DNA of 46,717 nt from Candidatus Kuenenia stuttgartensis. Lineage in GTDB: Bacteria; Planctomycetota; Planctomycetia; Pirellulales; UBA1268. A model generated the notes under the pieces. It saw only the letters and a program-made list of their open reading frames with translations. It searched no databases and had not been told where the DNA came from. The stretch is taken from assembly GCA_943332855.1 (NCBI GenBank), contig CALQRA010000008.1, positions 1 through 46,717 of the forward strand. Reading direction: 5' to 3'. Shown piece after piece: positions 7,046-16,019 of this stretch (its first letter is position 1; each line of letters opens with the position of its first letter). The translations under genes were made by a program, and so were the position numbers.

Positions 7046-7690
7046 TCAACCGCTCGTTGATGTCCCGCAGGCGTTGCAGAATTTTGCGCCAGGAGCGGTT
7101 TCGGCACCGCAGTCGCGACAGACCAGCGACTGGGCCACCGCCGAGCCGCAACCGGGGCAGAATTTCCCCGTGAACGCCGTGCTGCACTTCGGGCAGACAT
7201 GGCGGGCCGTGGGCGTGGCGCCGTTGTGGGTGATATCGACGCCGGGAAGCATGTCGGTCGACATTGCCTTGCGCTGCATCCACGTGGCCCGTGCCTTGTC
7301 TTGGATGCTCGCCAGCTCCTCGTCGAGGATCGGGCTGCAGGTCTTGCAGAGGCTGCGGGGCCCGTTCCAGCAGGCGACCTCGCAGACCCATTTGCCGCAG
7401 CGACCGCAGAGCTTGAACTGTTGCTTGGCCTCCTCGACCGCCAGGCGGAGAGCCTCGTCACGCTCGTGACCACGGAGAAAATCTTTTCCGGCATTGAGGG
7501 CCCCGCTGGCCGCCGCCCCGCCACCGAACAAACTCCCCGTGGCGCGGAGGACACCGCTGGCGATCCCCATCTTGCTCGGCTTGAACGACGACATGCACCC
7601 GGTGTTGCAGCGATCGCACTTGAACTCAAACTGGAATCCAGCTTCCGTGGAGCGGTCGTTGATGTTGTTGGTGAACTGGATCATGGTCAT
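7046..7690 (-). CDS. multi-zinc-ribbon protein of the T6SS minus arm
   Basis: The product has 214 residues and carries seven paired-cysteine sites: CDRCNTGC near 25-32, CGRC...CEVAC near 94-106, CKTC near 116, CPKC...CPGC near 167-183, and CRDC...CNAC near 193-209. The last two pairs are classical zinc ribbons. A short Gly/Ala-rich segment (about 44-64, GVLRATGSLFGGGAAASGAL) separates the first ribbon and is only marginally hydrophobic. No catalytic domain is seen. It is the distal gene of the minus arm, 31 bp after the hydrophobic repeat protein, so the two may work together. GGAG lies eight bases before the ATG. Function is unknown; a scaffold or nucleic-acid-binding role is possible. Confidence 0.75.
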   Translation of the reverse strand: MTMIQFTNNINDRSTEAGFQFEFKCDRCNTGCMSSFKPSKMGIASGVLRATGSLFGGGAAASGALNAGKDFLRGHERDEALRLAVEEAKQQFKLCGRCGKWVCEVACWNGPRSLCKTCSPILDEELASIQDKARATWMQRKAMSTDMLPGVDITHNGATPTARHVCPKCSTAFTGKFCPGCGSAVAQSLVCRDCGAETAPGAKFCNACGTSTSG

Positions 7691-7721
7691 GAGCAGACTC
7701 CGAGTATGGGAAGAAGCTCGA

Positions 7722-8753
7722 TCAGATGGTGATGGCCATCGGGCAACTTGCAGAGCAGGGGCTCGTCGAGGTCATGGGGAAGCCGAGGCCGGAAGCGGTC
7801 GCCGCCATCGCCGCCACCATCGCGATCGGTGCCAGGACCGGCATCGGCAGGCCGGCGCTGACTTTCATACTGGCCATCGCTGCCAGACTCGCTCCCACCA
7901 TCGGCCCGGCGAGAGCCATCTGTGACGAGATCGAGGATGGCACGCCGAGCGCAGCGGGGGAAGCGATGGTCGCCAGCGGCACGAGCGCGGCGATGGCGTT
8001 GGTGAGTTGCTGCAGGACGTCGGGGGCGGCGAGATTGACGGCGAACGCTGTCTGGATGCTCCCCACGGCGGTGATCGCCGCCAGTGGCGGCAGGAGCCCG
8101 GCCAGGGAGAGCGGAGGCAACGCCAGGGCCGCCAACACCGACATCTTGGCCTGGAGCTTCAGCATGGCACCGGGAGCGGCGAGATTGACCCCCATCGCGG
8201 CGGCGGCGTTGAGGGCGGTGAGGTAGGAGGCGATCTGTGCCGGCGGCGTGGTGAACTGCACGGCCGCCAGCGGGGGGACGGCCAGCGCCGCCTTGATGCC
8301 CACGATGGAGCCGGGGACGAGCGGATTGATACCGAGGGACATGCGGATCGTCTGCGTCGAGGAGGCCAGCGAGGCGAGGCTTGCCAATCCCGCCGGAACG
8401 GCAAACGGTCCGATGCGCGCCAGATTCGCCTGCAGTGTGGTGATGGCCATCGCCATGCTGGCAGCTGCGTCGGCGGCGAAGGGATTGATCCCCAGACCGC
8501 TCTGGATCGCCGTGACGGCCGCTGCGGTGGCGGCGAGATTGGCAAGCACCAAGGGGGGGAGCGGCAGCGGGGGGAGATTCAGTTTGGCCACCACCGAGAG
8601 CATGCTCCCCATGCTCATCTGGGCGGAGAAATTGGCCTGCGATGCCATCGCCGCCACCGGGGCGATATTGGGCAGTGGCGGAAGAGGAGGGACCGCCATC
8701 AGGGCGAGGGCCTTGGCGAGATTTTGCAGCCCCATCAGGCAGATACAGCTCAT
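7722..8753 (-). CDS. hydrophobic Ala/Leu/Pro/Met-rich repeat protein in T6SS operon
   Basis: The product has 343 residues, almost free of charged residues (a few Lys, Arg and Asp). It starts with MSCICLMGL and ends with a Cys-containing tail (SPCSASCPMAITI). Four repeats of about 50 residues carry G/A-[IV]-N-[LP] followed by A/V-P (88-90, 141-143, 188-190, 238-240), each preceded by an amphipathic helix and followed by AxLxxLAxPPL. A weaker copy may occur near 46-70. An overlapping 377-codon frame exists but has shadow-like composition. The gene lies between clpV and the zinc-ribbon gene. It could be a membrane-inserting T6SS cargo or a membrane scaffold. No family name is certain. Confidence 0.7.
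   Translation of the reverse strand: MSCICLMGLQNLAKALALMAVPPLPPLPNIAPVAAMASQANFSAQMSMGSMLSVVAKLNLPPLPLPPLVLANLAATAAAVTAIQSGLGINPFAADAAASMAMAITTLQANLARIGPFAVPAGLASLASLASSTQTIRMSLGINPLVPGSIVGIKAALAVPPLAAVQFTTPPAQIASYLTALNAAAAMGVNLAAPGAMLKLQAKMSVLAALALPPLSLAGLLPPLAAITAVGSIQTAFAVNLAAPDVLQQLTNAIAALVPLATIASPAALGVPSSISSQMALAGPMVGASLAAMASMKVSAGLPMPVLAPIAMVAAMAATASGLGFPMTSTSPCSASCPMAITI
8004..8516 (-). repeat. about 50-residue protein repeats in the hydrophobic T6SS-linked protein
   Basis: Four diverged coding repeats share the core motifs SGLGINPFAAD, MSLGINPLVPG, AAMGVNLAAPG and TAFAVNLAAPD, spaced 53, 47 and 50 residues apart. The spacing is regular but sequence identity outside the core is moderate, which indicates old duplication under constraint. 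Confidence 0.75.
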
Positions 8754-8816
8754 CGGGCATCACCCTCGACATCCCGCCGCGGGGCGAACTCCGGAGAGCT
8801 GCGGTGGCGCCCGTGT

Positions 8817-11492
8817 TCAAGTGATCTCATAACCGATCCCCCCGTTTTCGATCACGATCTTTACGTCCGTCACCGGCACTCCCTCTGCCATCCGGGCAAG
8901 GAGCCGGGAGGAGAGCTCTGGAAGCATCGAACCGGTGAGGATGTGGTCGATGTTGCGGGCGCCGCTGTCGACCTCGTGGCAGCGGGATACGACCGTCGCC
9001 ACCACCTCCGGAGTATACGAAAAACGGGCCTTGTAGTTCGCCTCGACGCGCCGGCGGATGGCTGCCAGTTTGAGCTCGCAGATGCCCCGGAGGACGTCAT
9101 CGGCAAGGGGGAAATAGGGGATCACCGTCACCCGTCCGAGGAACGCCGGCTTGAACACCTTGAGCAGTTCGGGGCGGATCGCCTCGCCGAGTTTGTCGGC
9201 ATCCGGACGGGTTTCTGGATCGGCGCAGAGCTTCATCACCATGTCGGTGCCGGCGTTGCTGGTCATGATGATGACGGTGTTTTTGAAATCGATGTCGCGC
9301 CCCTCGCCATCCTTCATCGCCCCCTTGTCGAACACCTGGTAGAAGATGTCTTGAACGCCGGGATGGGCCTTCTCCATCTCGTCGAGGAGGATCACGCTGT
9401 AGGGGCGACGTCGCACTGCTTCGGTGAGCACGCCCCCCTCACCGTAGCCCACGTAGCCCGGCGGCGCGCCCATGAGGAGCGAGACTTTGTGCTCCTCCTT
9501 GAACTCGCTCATGTTGATCACGGTCATGTTCTGTTCGCCGCCGTAGAGTAGGTCGGCGAGGGCCAAGGCCGTCTCCGTCTTCCCCACGCCGCTGCTGCCG
9601 GCGAGCATGAACACGCCGATGGGACGCTTCGGGTCGGTGAGCCCGGCCCGGCTGGTGCGGATGCGCTGCGCGATCCGATCGAGGGCATGCGACTGCCCCA
9701 CGACACGCTCCTCCAGGCGCTGCTGCAGATCGAGGATCCCCCGGATCTCGTTGGTGAGCATTTTTCCCACCGGGATGCCGGTCCAACTCGAGACCACCGC
9801 CGCTACGGCCTGGCCGTCGACGCAGGGGTGGAGCAGCGGCTCCTCTCCCTGAATCGTCGCCAGCTCGGCCTCGAGCGTCTTCATCCGTTCACGGAGCCGG
9901 TCCCGCTCCTCGGGCGTCGGGGGGGAAATCAGTTCACCGGCCGGCGCAGCAGGGGGTGTCTCCGGCGTGAGGCGGCGCCTCGTCTCGCGGATTTCCTCAA
10001 CGAGCTTCGATTCGGCTTTCCAACGGGTATCGAGGGCCTCGCGCCGGGCCGAGAGCGTCTCGGCCTGGCGCTGGAGCTCGCCGATTCGCTCGGCATGGTC
10101 GGCACCGGTTTCCACCTCGCGCTGGAGAATCCGCAGGGCGGTGGCGATGGCGTCGAGCTGCCGCTGGCAGTCCTCGAGCGCCGCCGGCGTGGCCGCCTGG
10201 CTGACGGCGACGCGCGCCGCGGCCGTGTCGATGAGGCTCACCGCCTTGTCGGGGAGTTGGCGGCCGGGGATGTAGCGGTGCGACAGCCGCACGCTCTCCA
10301 CCACCGCCTCGTCGAGAATCGGCACTCCATGGTGGGATTCGAGGGTGGCAACGAGCCCGCGGATCATCCGCACAGCGATCTCCTCGGCCGGCTCCTCCAC
10401 CTTGACCACCTGGAAGCGCCGCGTGAGCGCTGCGTCCTTCTCGAAGTATTTTTTGTATTCGGCCCAGGTCGTGGCAGCGATCGTGCGCAGCTCTCCGCGG
10501 GCCAGGGCGGGCTTGAGGAGGTTGGCCGCATCCCCCTGCCCGGCCTGTCCGCCGGCACCGATGAGGGTGTGGGCTTCGTCGATGAAGAGAATGATCGGCA
10601 CCGGCGACTTCTTCACCTCGTCAATCACCGACTTGAGCCGGTTTTCGAACTCTCCCTTCACCCCGGCACCGGCCTGGAGGAGACCGAGATCGAGGGTCCG
10701 GAGGACAACAGCCTTGAGCGACTCAGGCACGTCCCCCTGCGCGATCCGTTGCGCAAACCCCTCGACCACCGCGGTCTTTCCGACGCCTGCCTCGCCGGTC
10801 AGGATCGGGTTGTTCTGACGGCGACGGGTGAGGATGTCGATCAACTGACGGATCTCGGCGTCGCGGCCCAGAACGGGGTCGATCTTTCCAGCCCGTGCCC
10901 GGGCGGTGAGGTCGATCGTGAATTGGTCGAGGCTTGGCGTGCCCGTGGAACCGCCGGCCGCTGCGGGCGCCGCTTGTCCATCGGCAGGCTCGCCGTCTGG
11001 AGCCGTCATCGCGGTTTCGATCGAGCGGTCGAGGATCGTCGCGGCATCGCGCGCCAGCTGCTCCGGGGAGATTCGCCGAAACTCATCGGAGATCGACAGC
11101 GTCCTCCGGGCGAGCGATTCCTCCCCCACCAGCGCTGCCAGGAGCCAGGCACTGCGGACCTTGGACAACCCCTGATCGACCGAGGAAAGCAACCACGCTT
11201 CTTTGGTCAGCAGGCAGACTTCGGGGGAGAGCAGGGGGGAGCGCGAGTTCCCGGTCTTCAGCCGGTCGACTGCCTTGCTCAGGTCAGCGAGTAGACGGCC
11301 CTCGTCGACGCCGAAGTGGCGGAGGAGGAGGTGGAGGTCGTTGCCCGGCTGTTCGAGGAGCTTGATGAGCCAGTGCTCGATTTCGACGTTGTAGTTCGTC
11401 CGCGACAGGCAGAGCCCGGCGGCCCCTTCGAGCGCCCGTTGGCACTGCGGATTGAGCTTACCGATGAGATTCTTGAGATCGAGGCCGGCCAC
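8817..11492 (-). CDS. clpV: T6SS sheath-disassembly ATPase ClpV (TssH)
   Basis: This 891-residue AAA+ unfoldase extracts contracted TssB/TssC sheath for reuse. The order is: N-terminal Clp repeat domain (about 1-155), AAA1 with Walker A GEAGVGKT (233-240) and Walker B ILFIDEAH (301-308), a coiled-coil M domain (about 430-550), the VVSSWTGIPVGK linker (566-577), AAA2 with Walker A GSSGVGKT (632-639) and Walker B VILLDEMEKAHP (700-711), and a C-terminal ClpB-type domain. Both ATPase sites are intact. The length is typical of ClpV. It follows tssG with a 116-bp gap in the same direction. Confidence 0.95.
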   Translation of the reverse strand: MAGLDLKNLIGKLNPQCQRALEGAAGLCLSRTNYNVEIEHWLIKLLEQPGNDLHLLLRHFGVDEGRLLADLSKAVDRLKTGNSRSPLLSPEVCLLTKEAWLLSSVDQGLSKVRSAWLLAALVGEESLARRTLSISDEFRRISPEQLARDAATILDRSIETAMTAPDGEPADGQAAPAAAGGSTGTPSLDQFTIDLTARARAGKIDPVLGRDAEIRQLIDILTRRRQNNPILTGEAGVGKTAVVEGFAQRIAQGDVPESLKAVVLRTLDLGLLQAGAGVKGEFENRLKSVIDEVKKSPVPIILFIDEAHTLIGAGGQAGQGDAANLLKPALARGELRTIAATTWAEYKKYFEKDAALTRRFQVVKVEEPAEEIAVRMIRGLVATLESHHGVPILDEAVVESVRLSHRYIPGRQLPDKAVSLIDTAAARVAVSQAATPAALEDCQRQLDAIATALRILQREVETGADHAERIGELQRQAETLSARREALDTRWKAESKLVEEIRETRRRLTPETPPAAPAGELISPPTPEERDRLRERMKTLEAELATIQGEEPLLHPCVDGQAVAAVVSSWTGIPVGKMLTNEIRGILDLQQRLEERVVGQSHALDRIAQRIRTSRAGLTDPKRPIGVFMLAGSSGVGKTETALALADLLYGGEQNMTVINMSEFKEEHKVSLLMGAPPGYVGYGEGGVLTEAVRRRPYSVILLDEMEKAHPGVQDIFYQVFDKGAMKDGEGRDIDFKNTVIIMTSNAGTDMVMKLCADPETRPDADKLGEAIRPELLKVFKPAFLGRVTVIPYFPLADDVLRGICELKLAAIRRRVEANYKARFSYTPEVVATVVSRCHEVDSGARNIDHILTGSMLPELSSRLLARMAEGVPVTDVKIVIENGGIGYEIT

Positions 11493-11608
11493 TGGAGTGT
11501 CTCCGTACTTGGGAAATCGATGATTCGGTTGGTTCGTCGGACTTGGGGCGCCTGGTCTGACAGGACATGGGGTTTTTTTGTGCGGCTTGGCCCCCTACAG
11601 GCGGTCGA

Positions 11609-12775
11609 TCAGGGATCAACCTTGAATTCGGCGTCGGTCGCGTCGTTGCGTGGTGGGTGGCTGATGAGCCATGTTGTCCAGCCGAGACGACTTCCCTGCG
11701 GGCTTCCATCCCCGTTGTGCTCCATCCGGGCGAGCCTCAAGGCGGGTACCTCACCGGCTGCAAGCACGGGTCGCACCGTGACGTCGAATTGCTGCCCGGC
11801 ATAGAGCCGGACCAGATCGGAGAGCGCCGCCAGCCGTGCTCCACCGGGGAGCCAGCAGACAAACTCCGTCCACGACAGGGGGCCGAGATCGATGCGGAAG
11901 GCCGAGTCGATCGACCAGACCCGCGTGCCGGCAATGGCATCAACTCCCAGGCGGGTGTGTTGGCCGAGCGGGCACGAGGCATCCGGCAGCCTCGTCTGAT
12001 CAGCCGGTTCGAGATTGAGCCATCGGCCCACGAATTGCTCCACGCGGGCAGGGATCCCCCAGGCATCGGAAAGGATCGCTTCCAGGCCGACCGCCGAGCG
12101 GGGGAAATGGGAGAGATGCCCCGCATAATAGGTGAGCAGTTCGTCGCGGACGCGCAAGCGGCCAGACTGGTGGCGGGCGCCTAGGCCGACGAGAGAGGCG
12201 AGCACGGCGCTGAAGCCATCGCGTCCCGGCATCTCCCCATGATCCCACGACGCCGAGGCGCCGCGTTGCCTGACCCGCTCCCGCTCGGCCGGCAAGCGGT
12301 ACTTCCCCCAGGCCCTGTGGAGGAGCGACGTGGCCCGGTGGGTGAAGATGTCGAGGAAGTCACGCAGGGTCGCATCGTGAAAGGTGCGCAGACGCCGTGC
12401 AACGAGTGCGGTGTAGTGTCTGGGAAGGACTCCCGACGGACCGATGAGGCCGAAGGTTGCCACCTCCAACTCGAACGCGACACAATCGTCATCATCGCCA
12501 TCCGAGGCCGTTTCCACACCGATTCGTCGGGCTCGCGTGATCGCACCCCCCGGAAAACCGAGGGTTGTGGCGGAGCAGAAACGGACGGTGTCCCCGGTGC
12601 CTGCCCCTGTGTCCTGGCTCCCCAACTCCGGAGGCAGGGGGCGCCGTTTCCGGATGGCGTCGCGCAGGGCCTCCGCCTCGAGCAGCCTGACAGCCTGAAA
12701 CAGCTCGAAAGCCTCTGGGCGGTCGAGGAGCCGCTGCGTCAGGCGAGAACCCGATTGCCTGATCTCGGCGGCCAT
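11609..12775 (-). CDS. tssG: T6SS baseplate protein TssG
   Basis: This 388-residue baseplate wedge protein has the typical start (MAAEIRQSG...FELFQAVRLLE), VRFCSATTLGFPGGAI, EVATFGLIGPSGVLPRHYTALV, the FLDIFTHRATSLLHRAWGKYR signature of the family, and a C-terminal LGWTTWL. The longer open frame upstream is read-through inside tssF. The ATG at 12775 is preferred because GGGAGGA lies six bases before it; a second ATG at 12781 directly abuts that site. The gene overlaps the end of tssF by 37 bp, indicating coupled translation. It forms the wedge with TssF, TssE and TssK. Confidence 0.92.
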   Translation of the reverse strand: MAAEIRQSGSRLTQRLLDRPEAFELFQAVRLLEAEALRDAIRKRRPLPPELGSQDTGAGTGDTVRFCSATTLGFPGGAITRARRIGVETASDGDDDDCVAFELEVATFGLIGPSGVLPRHYTALVARRLRTFHDATLRDFLDIFTHRATSLLHRAWGKYRLPAERERVRQRGASASWDHGEMPGRDGFSAVLASLVGLGARHQSGRLRVRDELLTYYAGHLSHFPRSAVGLEAILSDAWGIPARVEQFVGRWLNLEPADQTRLPDASCPLGQHTRLGVDAIAGTRVWSIDSAFRIDLGPLSWTEFVCWLPGGARLAALSDLVRLYAGQQFDVTVRPVLAAGEVPALRLARMEHNGDGSPQGSRLGWTTWLISHPPRNDATDAEFKVDP

Positions 12776-14622
12776 CGCCATTCCTCCCGACGGCTCTCTC
12801 TCTGCTTCGACGCGGCGACGAGTCGCGTGAACGAGTTGAGCGTGACCCATGAACCGAGGAATCGCTCGATGACGCTGGCGAAGAGGTAGGCCGCACCGTC
12901 GGCAAACCGTTCCTCGTCGAGCAGCAATCGCACCTCCAGGCCCCGACAGATGCCCCCTTCGGGCCCCGGCACCCGCCCTGCCACGCGCCGACTCGACGTC
13001 CCGATCAGCCCCTGGACCCACTGCGACTTCTGATGGAAGTCCTGTGTCCCCTCGAGGAGATAGAGCTGGAGGATCTCGCGGAGCACTTCGGCGGCGGCAA
13101 GCTCGTCGGCATCGACGAGCGAGAGATGATTGAGGGAGAGGTGGGAGAGAAGCCGCCATGCAGCGCCCCCGCTGATGTCGGGGCGCACCGTCGCGGTGGG
13201 GGCGTGGAGGCAGAGGACCTGCCCGACCACGCCGTGCCCTTCACGGAAGGTCATCCGCGGACGTCCCACGGTGAATGGGAGTCTTGAAGGCAGATTCCGG
13301 TTGACGCACTCCGCCTCGACGATGAGTGTGCCGTCGGTGAGTGGAGCGGGGCCACCATCCTCGTCCACGAGGCTCATCCACAGATCGGTGCCGAGATCGA
13401 TCGTCCCGTCTGGCCGCGGAGAACGGCGCGGGCGCCGGGCCGCCGTCCACCACATCCGCTTGCCGTTGTCTTCCGATCCCCCTGGCATTCTCAGCCGGTG
13501 GGTCGGCTCGTGGAAGGCACCGACCGGCGATGACCGTCCTCCGACCTCGACGAACCGGACCTGCTTGATCGAATGGACCTCGAGCGCGAGGGGGCGCCGG
13601 GCGTCGGGGATGACCGAGATCTCCGTGGCACGCCCATCCAGCCGGACAGGATCAAGCCGCTGGTGGAAGAGGTTGACCACGGGGGTGCAGCCGAGTCTCA
13701 CGGTGTCGGCGGTCACCCCTTTCTCCAGTTCGTCGTTGGTCGTGGAGAGTTGGATCGCGATCTGCATCCGGCGACCGAAGCGGCTCGTCGAGGCCCGATC
13801 GAGCCCCGCGAGATCGACAAAGAGGAACTTCCTCGGCAGGGCGAAGAGCTCCGTCAGCAGCCGGTAGCCGGGGAACGAACGGGAATCGCAGGGGATCGTC
13901 GCCTCGTCGGGCTCGAATCCCGCCGGGCGCAGCCTCTCCGGCGGAAGGAACACCGCGTCTCTGTCTCGCGGCCCTTCCGAGACGACAATCCCCAGGCATT
14001 TGGAAAGCAGGAGCTCGTAGAGCTCGTAGGGAACCCTGCCGGAACCGGAATGGAGGTGGAAGCGGAGCGTGCCCAGATCGAGTTGACCGATCGTGATCGC
14101 GTCGGAGAGCGTCTCGATCTCGATCGTGAGGATCGCCGCCGTTCCCTGCTGCGGGAGGATCGGAAGTTGGAACGGCGGCCCCTCGAGCTTCACCGAGGTG
14201 ATGCGCACAGGCTGCAGCGGGACGTCGAAGCAGGTGCGGAACTGGCAGTTTTCGTCGTCGACAGGCTCGGTTTCCAGCAGCGTGCCGCGCGGCACGATGT
14301 GCGGCACGGTCACGGCCGCCTGCTTCGGGTCGAACGCCATGCCGACGACCGTCATCGAGGGCACCGGCTGCACGTAATGCGGATAGAGCATCTCCAGCAG
14401 CGTCTGGCACAACTCGGGATAGTCGTCGTCGAGGCGTTTGTGGACGCGGGCGGTGAGGAAGGCGAAGCCCTGCAGCAACCGTTCGACGTGGGGATCCTGG
14501 GAGTCGTCTCGTCCGATCGAGAGCCGGGCGGCGATCTTGGGGTGACGGGAGGCGAACTCTGCGGCGAGATCGCGCATGATCGCCAACTCACGCTCGTAGT
14601 AGGGGAGAAGCTCATTGCTCAT
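12739..14622 (-). CDS. tssF: T6SS baseplate protein TssF
   Basis: This 627-residue baseplate wedge protein begins with MSNELLPYYERELAIMRDLA, followed by EFASRHPKIAARL and VERLLQGFAFLTARVHKRLDDDYPEL, the standard TssF opening. The central part has YPHYVQPVPSMTVV and PRGTLLET. Start at 14622 is chosen because GGAGGGGGACAC precedes it and it overlaps the tssE stop as ATGA (14619-14622). The frame open further upstream belongs to the tssE region. The length is close to the family norm. Confidence 0.95.
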   Translation of the reverse strand: MSNELLPYYERELAIMRDLAAEFASRHPKIAARLSIGRDDSQDPHVERLLQGFAFLTARVHKRLDDDYPELCQTLLEMLYPHYVQPVPSMTVVGMAFDPKQAAVTVPHIVPRGTLLETEPVDDENCQFRTCFDVPLQPVRITSVKLEGPPFQLPILPQQGTAAILTIEIETLSDAITIGQLDLGTLRFHLHSGSGRVPYELYELLLSKCLGIVVSEGPRDRDAVFLPPERLRPAGFEPDEATIPCDSRSFPGYRLLTELFALPRKFLFVDLAGLDRASTSRFGRRMQIAIQLSTTNDELEKGVTADTVRLGCTPVVNLFHQRLDPVRLDGRATEISVIPDARRPLALEVHSIKQVRFVEVGGRSSPVGAFHEPTHRLRMPGGSEDNGKRMWWTAARRPRRSPRPDGTIDLGTDLWMSLVDEDGGPAPLTDGTLIVEAECVNRNLPSRLPFTVGRPRMTFREGHGVVGQVLCLHAPTATVRPDISGGAAWRLLSHLSLNHLSLVDADELAAAEVLREILQLYLLEGTQDFHQKSQWVQGLIGTSSRRVAGRVPGPEGGICRGLEVRLLLDEERFADGAAYLFASVIERFLGSWVTLNSFTRLVAASKQRESRREEWRWPPRSGNRVLA

Positions 14623-15119
14623 GTGTCCCCCTCCACGTTGATCGTTCCGCTGGCAGCATCGACGTGCGAAAGATACTGCACCGGCTCGCGGAGAGCGTCT
14701 GTCACGAAGACCGCCTCGATGGAGAATTGGAACCGCCGGGAGATCAGCAGGTCGCTGTGGTTCGCGTCGAGCGGCGAGACGCGCACATCCCGGAGGCGCG
14801 GCTCGAAGCGGTCGATGCACTCCTCGATGAGCCGGCAGAGGCGGAGGACGTTGTGATCCTCCCGGATCTCGCTGCTCTGAAGGTCGGGGAGCCCATAGTT
14901 GGCCAGCGACGAAGGCAGGTGGGGACAGCCCGGGGGCAACGCCGGCAACGGTCGCCTCGCATTGAGGAGATCGGTGAGGTCGCGACGGAGGCTTTCCCTC
15001 GTCTCCCGGATCACTTGTCCTTCGCGCGACGGCGCCTCGACCTTTGTGCGCGGATCATCATCGAGCAGCCTATCGAGCAGGCTGGAGACGACACGGTGTT
15101 CGGTGAACTGATGGGCCAT
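14619..15119 (-). CDS. tssE: T6SS baseplate protein TssE (gp25-like)
   Basis: This 166-residue protein links the baseplate to the first sheath ring. It shows SLLDRLLDDDP near the N-terminus, RESLRRDLTDLLNARRPLP, the SSLANYGLPDL motif of gp25/TssE proteins, an IRLCRLIEECI-like helix (LRLCRLIEECIDRFEPRLRDVRV), and a beta-rich C-terminus. It couples to tssF by a 4-bp overlap and lies 36 bp after tagJ. Confidence 0.93.
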   Translation of the reverse strand: MAHQFTEHRVVSSLLDRLLDDDPRTKVEAPSREGQVIRETRESLRRDLTDLLNARRPLPALPPGCPHLPSSLANYGLPDLQSSEIREDHNVLRLCRLIEECIDRFEPRLRDVRVSPLDANHSDLLISRRFQFSIEAVFVTDALREPVQYLSHVDAASGTINVEGDT

Positions 15120-15155
15120 GCGCGGTACAGGAAGATGGGAGAGAGCGGGAATGGT

Positions 15156-15980
15156 TCAACCAACCTCGAACGTGACCGCAGATAACTCCATCACGCCGAT
15201 CTCTTGGTCGCCGTCGAGCACGAACAGCCGCTGCCCCACCCCCCGGACCGGCGCCGGTGGATCACCGATCCAGGTCGTGCTCCGTCCGAGCTTCGCGGCA
15301 TCGTCGCTGCCGTCGATCTCGCCCTCGATCGTGCCGTAGATCGCCGGCATGTGCACCTGTGCGTCAAACCCGTCTCGGACCACCATGTGGACAGGACGCC
15401 AGACGAGATCGAGGGGCGTGGCCGGAGGGGTGAACTCGAGGAGCTCCACCCGCTCGGCCGGGATCCAATAATACTTGCCGGTGTGGGTGAGAACCTCGAA
15501 CACCCCGGCGACGACATCGTCGAGGTCACGGAGGTCAGAAAACGGGCGGTCGCCGATGGTTCCGGGCAGCATCGCTCGGGCGTCCTCCGCGGCTTCGGCC
15601 AGTTCGCCGGCACGGGCGGTGTCGCCGGCCCGCAGTTGGACAAACGACTCCAGGCGGAGCGCCATCGTCTTGGTGGGACCCTCGGCGAGGAAGTCGGGGA
15701 GGCTTGCCGAGCGGAAGAACTCACGCCGCGCTGTCTCCGCCCGGACAAGATGACGAAGCGGGATAACGTTCACGGCGGCGCGGGCATCGAGCGACATCAG
15801 CGTGTCGAGTTGTTTGTCGGCCCGCTCGAGATCGCCGCCAACGATGAGCAGCTCAGCCAACAGCCAGCGTGCGGCCAGATCGCTCGGCGAATCCTTGACG
15901 GCGCGCGTCGCCGCATCGATCGCTGCGGCGAGTCGCCCTTCCTTGTAGAGACTGCTGGCCTGTTCGACGGGAGAAGTCAT
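15156..15980 (-). CDS. tagJ: T6SS accessory protein TagJ/ImpE
   Basis: This 274-residue protein has TPR-like helices in the first 130 residues (ASSLYKEGRLAAAIDAATRAVKDSPSD, WLLAELLIVGGDLERADKQLDTL). The ImpE family C-terminus follows, with FSDLRDLDDVVAGVFEVLTHTGKYYWIPAERVELLEF, RPVHMVV and RLFVLDGDQEIGVMELSAV. TagJ proteins bind TssB and ClpV and help tune sheath recycling in imp-type systems. It lies between the second tssC and tssE, as in the imp gene order. Confidence 0.92.
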   Translation of the reverse strand: MTSPVEQASSLYKEGRLAAAIDAATRAVKDSPSDLAARWLLAELLIVGGDLERADKQLDTLMSLDARAAVNVIPLRHLVRAETARREFFRSASLPDFLAEGPTKTMALRLESFVQLRAGDTARAGELAEAAEDARAMLPGTIGDRPFSDLRDLDDVVAGVFEVLTHTGKYYWIPAERVELLEFTPPATPLDLVWRPVHMVVRDGFDAQVHMPAIYGTIEGEIDGSDDAAKLGRSTTWIGDPPAPVRGVGQRLFVLDGDQEIGVMELSAVTFEVG

Positions 15981-16019
15981 GGCGGGAAGTCCAATTCCTG
16001 GTCGTGGGGGAGGAAGAGG

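Noticed and set aside
7687-8820. 377-codon minus frame overlapping the hydrophobic repeat protein
   Set aside because: It is longer, but Gly/Arg/His-rich without regular motifs, while the 343-residue frame shows spaced protein repeats and a ribosome site.
12776-13159. N-terminal extension of TssG
   Set aside because: The upstream part is out-of-frame sequence of tssF, and the typical TssG start with GGGAGGA lies at 12775.
14623-14820. N-terminal extension of TssF
   Set aside because: The region is tssE in another frame, and the family start MSNELLPYYERELA with a good ribosome site and ATGA overlap is at 14622.
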